From positions 1-12,963 of the forward strand of contig SHXF01000119.1 in NCBI GenBank assembly GCA_009693435.1: 12,963 bases of DNA. Reading direction: 5' to 3'. Positions 6,666 through 12,895 of this stretch are shown here, piece by piece; within the stretch, counting starts at the first letter, position 1, and every line of letters begins with the position of its first letter. The notes under the pieces are model-generated. The model was not told where the DNA came from. It made no database searches and saw nothing but the letters and a program-made list of their open reading frames with translations. Origin of the DNA: Betaproteobacteria bacterium (GTDB lineage: Bacteria > Pseudomonadota > Gammaproteobacteria > Burkholderiales > SG8-39). The position numbers were made by a program, and so were the translations under genes.

Positions 6666-7265
6666 ATGTCCGATGATCGCGAGCTTCGGCCGGCTTCTGC
6701 CCACGACGCCGAGGCGCCCTCAGTCTGGGTGTTGCGTTGGTCCTGGCTGATTCCACCAGGCGCCCGCCTGTTGGATGTCGCTTGTGGCAGGGGCAGACAC
6801 ACAAAACTGTTCAACCAGCGCGGCTGCCAGGTCACGGCAGTGGATCGCGACCAGGCTGCGATTTCGGCGCTCGCCGGCCCGGGCGTCACGGCCCTGATGG
6901 CGGACCTGGAAGCCGATGTCTGGCCATTTGCACCGGGTAGCTTCGATGCCGTGGTTGTAACCAACTATCTGTTTCGCCCCCTGTTTCCGATGCTGGCCGC
7001 TGTCCTTGCCGACAACGGGTTGCTGTTGTACGAGACTTTCGCGGTCGGAAACGAACACTACGGCAGGCCTTCGAATCCGGCTTTCCTGCTCAGGCGAAAC
7101 GAGTTGCAGGAGCAGTTCGGCGATAACCTCAATGTGCTCTGCTTTGAGCAAGGCCTGGTCGGCATGCCGAAACCTGCGGTCGTTCAGCGCATTTGCGCCA
7201 GAAAGAGCGCCGTTTGGCGTCCTGAATCGCTGGAATCAGGGACCATAGAAGGCACTTTCGGGTAA
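6666..7265 (+). CDS. class I SAM-dependent methyltransferase
   Basis: 199 residues, small Rossmann-fold methyltransferase of the type grouped with TehB-like proteins. Motif I is LLDVACGRGRH (35-45). Asp60 ends the second strand (VTAVD). Asp80 in LMADLEADVWPF matches the adenine-contact region, and FDAVVVTNYLFR (93-104) is the motif IV area. It begins 11 bases after the DUF924 stop. Its own stop codon overlaps the proposed -10 of dapA. A methyltransferase directly upstream of dapA-bamC is a neighbourhood I know from betaproteobacteria. Substrate unknown; the TehB resemblance does not prove tellurite resistance. Confidence 0.86.
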   Translation: MSDDRELRPASAHDAEAPSVWVLRWSWLIPPGARLLDVACGRGRHTKLFNQRGCQVTAVDRDQAAISALAGPGVTALMADLEADVWPFAPGSFDAVVVTNYLFRPLFPMLAAVLADNGLLLYETFAVGNEHYGRPSNPAFLLRRNELQEQFGDNLNVLCFEQGLVGMPKPAVVQRICARKSAVWRPESLESGTIEGTFG

Positions 7266-7268
7266 GAT
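7240..7268 (+). promoter_or_regulatory. possible dapA promoter
   Basis: TAAGAT (7263-7268) fits a -10 box (5 of 6) and sits 33 bases before dapA. The matching -35 position (7240-7245, GGACCA) is poor. The box overlaps the stop codon of the upstream methyltransferase. No lysine riboswitch could fit in this short gap. Confidence 0.35.
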
Positions 7269-7301
7269 CAGAACCTATATGACTTTCGACGGTTTCCATC
7301 C

Positions 7302-8213
7302 ATGCTGACGGGCAGCATTGTTGCGATAGTGACCCCCATGCAGGACGACGGGCGGCTGGACATCGCACGTTTCAAGTCTCTCATCGACTTTCACGTAACG
7401 GAAAAGACCGATGGGATCGTCGTAGTCGGCACGACCGGGGAGTCTCCCACCGTCAACTTCGACGAGCACAAGGAACTCATCCGCGTGGCTGTGGAGCACG
7501 CTGCCGGGCGGATCCCCATCATCGCGGGCACGGGGGCGAATTCCACGGCCGAGGCGGTTGAACTGACACAATCGGCGAAGAAGGCCGGCGCCTTTGCGTG
7601 CCTTTCCGTCGTGCCTTATTACAATCGGCCCACCCAGGAAGGCCTTTACCGTCATTTCCGCACGGTCGCCGAGGCGGTTGACCTTCCGGTAATCGTTTAT
7701 AACGTCCCCGGACGAACGGTCGCGGATCTGGCTACTGAAACCGCTTTGCGGCTGGCGCAGATTCCGAATATCGCGGGCATCAAGGACGCGACCGCGAATA
7801 TCGAGCGTGGCAGCGATTTGCTGCGTCGGGTTCCATCGGGCTTTGCAGTGTACAGCGGTGACGATGCGACCGGTATCGCGTTGATGCTGCTCGGGGGGCA
7901 AGGCATCATTTCGGTGACTGCAAACGTTGCGCCACGGCTGATGCACGAAATGTGCACCGCCGCCGTCGCTGGCGATCTGGGCCGTGCTCGCGAACTCAAT
8001 TTCAAGTTGCTCTCGCTCCACCAGAAACTGTTTGTCGAAGCAAATCCGATACCGGTGAAATGGGCGGTCGCGGAGATGGGTCTGATAGGCGCAGGGATCC
8101 GGCTGCCGATGACGCCTTTGTCGCCACAGTTTCACGAAACAATCAGGGTAGCCATGCGCGAAGCCGATATAAAACCAAGCAGCGGCCTGCGCGTTTTCGA
8201 AGGAAAATCATGA
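7302..8213 (+). CDS. dapA: 4-hydroxy-tetrahydrodipicolinate synthase
   Basis: Condenses pyruvate with aspartate-4-semialdehyde, the first committed step of the diaminopimelate/lysine pathway, in the cytoplasm. 303 residues, normal for DapA. The catalytic residues fall at the same numbers as in the E. coli enzyme: Thr44 and Thr45 in GTTGESP (43-49), Tyr107 in VVPYYNRP, Tyr133 and Arg138 in YNVPGRT, and the Schiff-base Lys161 in GIKDA. The start is secure because [13 protein letters not shown] aligns with the E. coli N terminus ([13 protein letters not shown]). The gene overlaps bamC by 4 bases, as in a coupled pair; dapA-bamC is also the E. coli order. It is complete and should be active. Confidence 0.97.
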   Translation: MLTGSIVAIVTPMQDDGRLDIARFKSLIDFHVTEKTDGIVVVGTTGESPTVNFDEHKELIRVAVEHAAGRIPIIAGTGANSTAEAVELTQSAKKAGAFACLSVVPYYNRPTQEGLYRHFRTVAEAVDLPVIVYNVPGRTVADLATETALRLAQIPNIAGIKDATANIERGSDLLRRVPSGFAVYSGDDATGIALMLLGGQGIISVTANVAPRLMHEMCTAAVAGDLGRARELNFKLLSLHQKLFVEANPIPVKWAVAEMGLIGAGIRLPMTPLSPQFHETIRVAMREADIKPSSGLRVFEGKS

Positions 8214-9364
8214 CTACACCAGCAGCGTTCGCACGCATCGTGCTGGTTGCCGTTATTGCTGCAGGCCTAGCCGCCTGCGGCGCGGGAAATCTGCTCGATG
8301 TAAAAGGGGTCGAATACAAGTCCGCGGGGCGCCTTCCTCCGCTCGAAATTCCGCCCGATCTGACTTCACCGACACGCGATGACCGTTATCAAGTCCCGGA
8401 AGCGAACCGGCCCGGCTCGGCAACCTTTTCCACCTACAACGCCGAGCGCGCCGGGCAACCCCGGCAGGGAACTCCCGATGTGCTGCCGGCGGTATCGAAG
8501 GTCCGCATGGAGCGCTCGGGCACACAGCGCTGGCTGGTGGTCCCGGAAACGCCGGAGAAATTGTGGCCGGTGGTGAAGGAATTCTGGCAGGAACTCGGTT
8601 TTCTGATCAAGATCGAATTGCCTGAAGCCGGTGTCATGGAAACGGACTGGGCGGAAAACCGCGCGAAAATACCGCAGGACTTCGTGCGCAACCTGTTGGG
8701 CAAGGTGATGGACCAGGCATTCTCAACATCGGAGCGCGACAAGTTCCGCACGCGCCTGGAGCGGGGATCCGAACCCGGCACCACGGAGATTTATGTCAGC
8801 CATCGCGGCGTGATGGAGGTCTTCACCAACACCCAGAAGGACTCGACCGTATGGCAGCCGCGTGCGTCGGATCTTGAACTGGAAGCGGAATTCCTGCACC
8901 GGTTGATGGTGCGCTTCGGTGTCGATGAGACGCGGGCGAAAGCACAGCTTGCCGGTGGCGAAACCAGGATTGACCGGGCCAAGATCATCAACACCCAGAC
9001 TGGCGGCGGTCTCCTGGAACTGTCCGAGCCGTTCGATCGTGCCTGGCGGCGGGTCGGTCTCGCTCTCGACCGGGTGGGATTCACGGTCGAGGACAGAGAC
9101 CGCTCCAAGGGCTATTACTTCGTTCGCTATGTCGATCCGCAGACGGACGCCAAAGACACGAACAAGAAGGATGACGGCATGTTGTCGCGCCTGTTGTTCT
9201 GGCGCTCCAACAAGACGGAACTGAAGGCCGAGCAGTATCGCGTCCAGGTCAAGGACGCCAACAACGAGTCCACCCAGGTGCAGGTGCTGGCGAAAGACGG
9301 CGCAGCCGATCAAACCGCGACCGCGAAAAGAATACTCTCGTTGCTGCACGATCAGCTGAAATAG
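8210..9364 (+). CDS. bamC: outer membrane protein assembly factor BamC (NlpB lipoprotein)
   Basis: Lipoprotein of the BAM complex that inserts beta-barrel proteins into the outer membrane, 384 residues. The signal peptide has hydrophobic residues 10-21 and lipobox LAAC with Cys23. Next comes the conserved unstructured segment that lies along BamD, recognisable by [13 protein letters not shown] (42-54). Two helix-grip domains follow (about 100-225 and 255-384), the first opening with [16 protein letters not shown]. The open frame extends back to 7952 inside dapA. ATG 8210 is the start because AAGGA lies 5 bases before it, it overlaps the dapA stop (ATGA), and the signal peptide begins there. 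It is somewhat longer than the E. coli protein (344). Confidence 0.95.
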   Translation: MTTPAAFARIVLVAVIAAGLAACGAGNLLDVKGVEYKSAGRLPPLEIPPDLTSPTRDDRYQVPEANRPGSATFSTYNAERAGQPRQGTPDVLPAVSKVRMERSGTQRWLVVPETPEKLWPVVKEFWQELGFLIKIELPEAGVMETDWAENRAKIPQDFVRNLLGKVMDQAFSTSERDKFRTRLERGSEPGTTEIYVSHRGVMEVFTNTQKDSTVWQPRASDLELEAEFLHRLMVRFGVDETRAKAQLAGGETRIDRAKIINTQTGGGLLELSEPFDRAWRRVGLALDRVGFTVEDRDRSKGYYFVRYVDPQTDAKDTNKKDDGMLSRLLFWRSNKTELKAEQYRVQVKDANNESTQVQVLAKDGAADQTATAKRILSLLHDQLK

Positions 9365-9413
9365 CCTCCGACCTGTTGCACGGCGCGGTCCGCTGGCGGA
9401 GAGCCTCGAGTGC

Positions 9414-10637
9414 TTAGCCAGCTGCGGCTTTTTCCCTGATCAAATCCAGCTGATTCGCCTCCCGGGACTGGGGCGGGACCAGTTCCTCGAGTCGTGGCAG
9501 CACCTCGGCGGCGAACAGACGCGGATTGTCGACTGTCTCATCATGAGACAGGTAACCGCCTTGCATCATCGCGAGCAGGTTGCCGAACCCGCCCAGATAA
9601 TCGTACAGGTCCTTGATCTGCTCAAAGACCTGATCGGGATTGCCGCCGATGCCTGCACCTGCGTCTATCAGCTCCGGGATGGAGGCGGTTTCAAAATTGA
9701 CTTGCCTGCCATCGCGGCTGGTCTTGAACAAGGAGCGCTTCAGCCCGCGGCGTTTCATCTGCACGTTGACCTCGACGGGTGCATAGCCGGGCGGATTCTG
9801 AAACTCGGCGGGGACATTCTCGTTGTTCTCGAAGTGGCCCTTGATTTTCTTCAGCCTCGCATGGCCTTCTTCCTCGGTGCGGCCGACCGCAACCAGTGCG
9901 AGATACCCGAACTTCTCCAGCGAAGGTGCAGAGCGGGCTGTCTCCGCGTAACGGGTGCGATAGGCATCGAAGATTTTCTTCGTGCCGAGCGCGATCAGTC
10001 CTGCGCACAAGTTGTATTCGTGGTCGGCAATCGCTTTCGTGCTTTGCGGGCCGAAACTCGTCATCCAGACTGCAGGGTGCGGCTGCTGATACGGTCGTGG
10101 CCAGATGTTGACATTGCGGTGCTGAAAGTAGTCGCCTTCAAAATTAAACGGCCCGTCGTGCGACGTCATTGCTTTGAGCACCAGGTCATGCGCTTCCCAG
10201 AAGCGTTCCGTCAGGGTGGCGGGGTTGATGCTGGATGGCGTCAGCTCCAGTGCCACGCCCTTGACGAGCCCCATTTCCAGGCGTCCGTGCGAGATGACAT
10301 CGATGTAGGCCAGTTCCTCCGCGACCAGCAGGGGGTCATAACGCACGCCTATCGGGACGCCAAGCGCGAGCAGCCGCGCTTTCTTGGTCTCGCGCGCGAG
10401 TATGGCGAGCGGCAGCATGACCGACGCCGTAAGGCAGGTGGAAGTGCTGTGGTGCTCGTTCACCATGATGTTGAGGCCGAGTTCATCGCACAGCGCCCAT
10501 TCGTCAAGGTAGTGGTTGATCATGCGCGCGCCGATTTCCGGATCGAAGTGGCGGTTCGGAAGCGTGACCCGAACCGTCTGCGGATCCGCTCGCCAGGCAG
10601 GCGGGTAGGGGTTTTCGGAGGAGTGCCAGACTTTCAT
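9414..10637 (-). CDS. LLM-class flavin-dependent monooxygenase (luciferase-like)
   Basis: Predicted cytoplasmic two-component monooxygenase subunit using reduced FMN and oxygen; 407 residues, a TIM-barrel of the bacterial luciferase-like family. Visible family blocks are the EHH pair region (61-63) in the NEHHSTSTCL loop, the VAEELAYIDVISHGRLEMGLVKG segment (105-127) matching the usual LDxLSxGRLxxGxGxG block, WPRPYQQPHP (179-188) and the DxVFEQIKDL C-terminal helix. The frame is open to 10961, but that part covers the hydrolase gene. ATG 10637 overlaps the hydrolase stop by 4 bases. No flavin reductase is in the window, so reduced flavin must come from elsewhere. Convergent with bamC, 49 bases apart, with no convincing terminator between. 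Substrate unknown. Confidence 0.9.
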   Translation of the reverse strand: MKVWHSSENPYPPAWRADPQTVRVTLPNRHFDPEIGARMINHYLDEWALCDELGLNIMVNEHHSTSTCLTASVMLPLAILARETKKARLLALGVPIGVRYDPLLVAEELAYIDVISHGRLEMGLVKGVALELTPSSINPATLTERFWEAHDLVLKAMTSHDGPFNFEGDYFQHRNVNIWPRPYQQPHPAVWMTSFGPQSTKAIADHEYNLCAGLIALGTKKIFDAYRTRYAETARSAPSLEKFGYLALVAVGRTEEEGHARLKKIKGHFENNENVPAEFQNPPGYAPVEVNVQMKRRGLKRSLFKTSRDGRQVNFETASIPELIDAGAGIGGNPDQVFEQIKDLYDYLGGFGNLLAMMQGGYLSHDETVDNPRLFAAEVLPRLEELVPPQSREANQLDLIREKAAAG

Positions 10638-11476
10638 CGCGATTCTTTCGTGGAAGATGCCACGGAGCCGGCGCCTGCGCGAGCAGCGCGCGGGTTCGGC
10701 GCGCTGAAGTCGACGAGGGCGCGCACAAACGCATCCGGCTGCTCGATGTGAGGATAGTGTCCGGCTTTGTCGATCACCACCAGTTGCGCGCCGGGAATGG
10801 AATCGGCGTACAGGCGGTGACACGCTTCCGCGACGACGCGGTCGTGACTGCCGCGCATCACGAGAGTCGGGATCCTGATGCGATGCAGCCACCTCGGCAA
10901 CTGGGGATTGTGCATGAACGGTTTCCAGCCGTAGAAGCTGAGCGATTCCTTGCCGCGGCACAGCCGCGCGAGTTCATCGTCCGACATTCCCGTGTAATCG
11001 CGATCCGCGATGCGGGGATCGCAGAAGGCGGCGTCCTGCCAATCGGAATCGGAAATGGCGAAAATGTCGGCGATGTCACGGGCCTCGCGTCCACCCGCTT
11101 TCACGCCGAACGGATCCGCCAGAACAAGATGCGAGAAGTGCGAGGTGGAGCGGATTGCCGCTTCCGCGGCGATCCAGCCGCCGAACGAGGCGCCTGCAAG
11201 TACGGCGCCTTCAAGGTCAAAATGATCCGCAAGGTCCAGATAGAAATAGGCAAGGTCGCCGATATCCCGGAAACCGGCGGGCCGCATCGTATCGCCGAAC
11301 CCTGGATGCCAGGGACAGATGACGCGATAGTGATCCGCGAGTTGCTTGATGTACATGTCGGACAGCGTATCCGGTCCCTCGCCGGAATGCAGAAACAGCA
11401 ACGGCGGGCCCTTGCCTGCCTCGATGACCTGGGTTGTGATCGCGCCGATCTGCACCGGCCTGGATTCAAGTTTCAC
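10634..11476 (-). CDS. alpha/beta hydrolase
   Basis: 280 residues, alpha/beta-hydrolase fold. The nucleophile elbow is GASFGG with Ser97, the acid is probably Asp212 in GSHDRVV, and the histidine is His240 in GHYPHIEQP, so the triad is complete. The oxyanion loop reads HSGEGPD (30-36). It lacks the HGSGPG form of typical meta-cleavage hydrolases such as MhpC, so I do not assign that activity. GTG 11476 is preferred: GGAG lies 4 bases before it, and the 25 extra codons up to 11551 read as non-homologous and run into the operator region. It is first in a two-gene operon with the flavin monooxygenase (4-base overlap). It may open an ester or lactone made by the monooxygenase; that is inference. 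Confidence 0.9.
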   Translation of the reverse strand: MKLESRPVQIGAITTQVIEAGKGPPLLFLHSGEGPDTLSDMYIKQLADHYRVICPWHPGFGDTMRPAGFRDIGDLAYFYLDLADHFDLEGAVLAGASFGGWIAAEAAIRSTSHFSHLVLADPFGVKAGGREARDIADIFAISDSDWQDAAFCDPRIADRDYTGMSDDELARLCRGKESLSFYGWKPFMHNPQLPRWLHRIRIPTLVMRGSHDRVVAEACHRLYADSIPGAQLVVIDKAGHYPHIEQPDAFVRALVDFSAPNPRAARAGAGSVASSTKESR

Positions 11477-11480
11477 GATT

Positions 11481-11484
11481 CTCC
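11481..11484 (-). promoter_or_regulatory. Shine-Dalgarno site of the hydrolase gene
   Basis: GGAG on the minus strand, 4 bases before GTG 11476. It supports this start over the longer frame beginning at 11551. Confidence 0.6.
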
Positions 11485-11508
11485 AGCAATTGTTGAAGAC
11501 AGTTTCGC

Positions 11509-11537
11509 AGGTTAGGTCCGCAGTTCGGCGAGTGCAA
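11509..11537 (-). promoter_or_regulatory. putative promoter of the hydrolase-monooxygenase operon
   Basis: On the minus strand TTGCAC (plus bases 11537-11532), a 17-base spacer and TAACCT (11514-11509) form a weak sigma-70-like pair. Both hexamers match only about half of the consensus, as expected for an activator-dependent promoter. The predicted start is near base 11502, about 26 bases before the GTG. The palindrome at 11553-11569 would be centred near -59, just upstream of the -35. Confidence 0.4.
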
Positions 11538-11552
11538 GCGCGAAGCGACATT

Positions 11553-11569
11553 TGTGCACGGGGTGCACA
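11553..11569. promoter_or_regulatory. MhpR-box-like operator palindrome
   Basis: TGTGCACGGGGTGCACA: two perfect 7-base arms (TGTGCAC, GTGCACA) around GGG, in the gap between the hydrolase and the divergent IclR-type gene. From memory, the E. coli MhpR operator is GGTGCACCTGGTGCACA centred at about -58, which has the same half-sites and 17-base length. The adjacent regulator is MhpR-like, so this is very probably its binding site. A lone half-site TGTGCAC recurs at 11638-11644. Confidence 0.7.
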
Positions 11570-11669
11570 GGGCTGACAAATTGCCTGTTACATTCTGGAC
11601 GGCATTCCTTTAACCTCGCGTTGCCGGCAGCGCGCGATGTGCACGCGGCGCGGCGCTCAGATTGTAAAT

Positions 11670-11705
11670 GGAGGCGTCTGGATGAAACCGTCGTCGGGAC
11701 CGTAA
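11670..11705 (+). promoter_or_regulatory. strong Shine-Dalgarno with ATG in the wrong frame upstream of the regulator
   Basis: GGAGG (11670-11674) with a 7-base spacer leads to ATG 11682. That start encodes only seven residues (MKPSSGP) before TAA at 11703-11705, six bases before the regulator's GTG at 11711. It is the best ribosome site in this gap. It could serve a leader peptide with re-initiation at GTG, or betray a one-base frameshift at the regulator's original start. Confidence 0.5.
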
Positions 11706-11710
11706 ACACC

Positions 11711-12499
11711 GTGGCTGTCTACAAGCTTGTTCGCTCCCTGCGCCGTGGTTTTGAAATACTGGCCGTCCTGAATCGCCAGAATGGCGCGAGTATCGCGGCG
11801 CTCAGTGCCGCAACCGGCATTCACAGGACCACTGTGTACCGGGTACTCGAAACGCTTAAGGACCTCGGGTACCTGTGGAAAGGACCCGCAGACGACAGCT
11901 ATCGGCTCACCCTCAAAGTGCGGCAGTTGAGCGACGGGTTCGATGACGACGCCTGGATTTCTCTTGCCGCCGTGCCGGTTCTGCGGGCATTGCAGCGAAA
12001 AGTGGTGTGGCCCACGAATGTGGCGACTCTGGATTACGATTCCATGGTGGTGCGGGAAACCACGCATCGCTACAGTCCGCTTTCCATTCACCACGGTGTG
12101 GTCGGCGAACGCCTGCCCATACTGCGCACGGCAATGGGCAGGGCATACTTCTGCTTTTGCCCGGATACCGAACGGCGCCGCATCACCCGGTTGCTCCAGA
12201 ACGGTAGCGGGGTGGAGCGGCAACTTGCGAGGGACGGCGGCTTCTTGAGGGAATTGCTGCGAACGACCCGGCGTGACGGGTACGCGGTTAATGGCGGCGA
12301 ACGTGAAAAGAACATTGCCGCCATAGCCTTGCCGGTAATTCATGAAAAGCGGGTTTTCGCCTGCATCAACATGGTCTTTTTTTCTTCCGCGATGCCGGTC
12401 GCCGAGGCGGTTCACGAGCACCTCGCACCCATGAAGAAGGCCGTGGTGTCGCTGCAGCAGCAATTGAAGCAGGATGACGGAATGATGTCCGGCCGCTGA
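11711..12499 (+). CDS. IclR-family transcriptional regulator, MhpR-like
   Basis: 262 residues from GTG 11711. The N-terminal winged helix-turn-helix (about 8-66) contains ALSAATGIHRTTVYRVLETL, with the recognition helix at IHRTTVYRVL. The IclR effector domain (about 80-250) follows. Many blocks match E. coli MhpR as I remember it: VVWPTNVATLD (98-108), MVVRETTHRYSPLS (112-125), VGERLPILRTA (131-141) and the SSAM segment (225-228). MhpR activates phenylpropionate catabolism genes, so an aromatic acid effector is plausible but unproven. It is divergent from the hydrolase-monooxygenase operon with an MhpR-like operator in between. The start is uncertain: GTG 11711 has only a distant GGGA, the frame is open to 11552, and a strong ribosome site points to another frame. 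Confidence 0.9.
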   Translation: MAVYKLVRSLRRGFEILAVLNRQNGASIAALSAATGIHRTTVYRVLETLKDLGYLWKGPADDSYRLTLKVRQLSDGFDDDAWISLAAVPVLRALQRKVVWPTNVATLDYDSMVVRETTHRYSPLSIHHGVVGERLPILRTAMGRAYFCFCPDTERRRITRLLQNGSGVERQLARDGGFLRELLRTTRRDGYAVNGGEREKNIAAIALPVIHEKRVFACINMVFFSSAMPVAEAVHEHLAPMKKAVVSLQQQLKQDDGMMSGR

Positions 12500-12503
12500 C
12501 TGC

Positions 12504-12534
12504 AGCCGGACCGGGCGATCGCCTATCGCCGGCT
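12504..12534 (+). terminator. hairpin after the regulator gene, weak terminator candidate
   Basis: AGCCGG (12504-12509) pairs with CCGGCT (12529-12534). An inner alternative pairs CCGG-CGAT with ATCGCCGG over one bulged G (12511-12532). It starts 5 bases after the regulator stop. The stem is GC-rich but no T-run follows (CTGAAAAT comes next), so intrinsic termination is doubtful. Confidence 0.3.
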
Positions 12535-12608
12535 GAAAATGCGGGTTCAGCATAGTTCGCCGCACGGACGCAATTGTGAGCTGCAGACGTGGTGCTCGGG
12601 GAGATTGA

Positions 12609-12803
12609 ATGGAAGTGGCTTTGGTTGGTGGGGGCATAGGCGGACTGGTCGCGGCAGACGGTCATGGAAAAAGGATTGCACCTGGAAAGCGCGATCAACC
12701 ACGTAGCGGCGAATGCATTGCGTCTCCAGATAGAGAATACGCTGGGCCGGAGTTGCCTTGTGCCGGATTATCTTCAATCCGTGGACCTGAAATAGCCAGA
12801 TGA
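12609..12803 (+). pseudogene. N-terminal remnant of an FAD-dependent monooxygenase
   Basis: GGGGAG with a 5-base spacer precedes ATG 12609, which encodes MEVALVGGGIGGLVAAD. This is the beta-alpha-beta dinucleotide-binding start (GxGxxG) seen at the very N terminus of FAD hydroxylases such as the salicylate hydroxylase type. After about 17 residues the similarity ends and the frame becomes Arg/Pro-rich and unrecognisable, stopping at TGA 12801-12803 at the border of the IS21-type element. A normal enzyme has about 370-550 residues, so nearly all of it is missing. A deletion next to the insertion sequence is the simplest reading. A chance match is possible because only the first motif is present. 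Confidence 0.4.
12664..12795 (+). other. unassigned 43-codon open frame next to the IS end
   Basis: A frame begins MEKGLHLESAINHV and ends DYLQSVDLK, with balanced amphipathic composition. It overlaps the monooxygenase remnant in another frame and stops 5 bases before the presumed IS end. It may be the tail of a gene truncated by rearrangement rather than a complete gene, since the composition looks more protein-like than the remnant's own frame here. I do not recognise it. The stretch 12500-12800 holds nothing else that I can support. Confidence 0.25.
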
Positions 12804-12821
12804 GTAACCGCGAACACCCCG

Positions 12822-12868
12822 GTGGCCACTTCAAATTCCCCCATCTGTGGCCAGGTCAAATTCCCCCA
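12822..12868. repeat. two 22-bp terminal repeats of the IS21-type element
   Basis: Bases 12822-12843 and 12847-12868 are direct copies starting GTGGCCA and ending TCAAATTCCCCCA. They differ at two positions (CT versus GG in the middle) and are offset by 25 bases. Multiple repeats near the ends are typical of IS21-family elements, where they are thought to bind the transposase. Confidence 0.85.
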
Positions 12869-12895
12869 GGGGGAACGACAGGAATGGATGGATTG

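Noticed and set aside
7266..7301. Lysine riboswitch before dapA
   Set aside because: The gap to the upstream gene is only 36 bases, far too short for the L-box aptamer.
7275..8135. 286-codon open frame on the minus strand
   Set aside because: Antisense to dapA, which is unambiguous.
7952..8209. Upstream extension of the bamC frame
   Set aside because: It lies inside dapA and would place the lipoprotein signal peptide internally.
9365..9413. Bidirectional terminator between bamC and the monooxygenase gene
   Set aside because: Only short GCGG/CCGC pairings with tiny loops and no T-runs on either strand.
9543..10751. 402-codon open frame on the plus strand
   Set aside because: Antisense to the flavin monooxygenase gene, whose sense product has family blocks throughout; no recognisable motif in the antisense product.
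10638..10961. Upstream extension of the flavin monooxygenase frame
   Set aside because: The extra 108 codons fall in the hydrolase gene, and family members begin near MKVWHSSENPYP; the 4-base overlap start is better.
10634..11476. Assigning the hydrolase as MhpC
   Set aside because: The regulator is MhpR-like, but the oxyanion loop lacks HGSGPG and no dioxygenase gene accompanies it.
10748..11515. 255-codon open frame on the plus strand
   Set aside because: Antisense to the alpha/beta hydrolase with its complete catalytic triad; no domain of its own.
11657..12637. 326-codon open frame on the minus strand
   Set aside because: Antisense to the IclR-type regulator; composition biased and no motif.
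12822..12868. Regular repeats resembling a CRISPR array
   Set aside because: Only two copies with a 3-base gap and no spacers; they fit IS21 terminal repeats.
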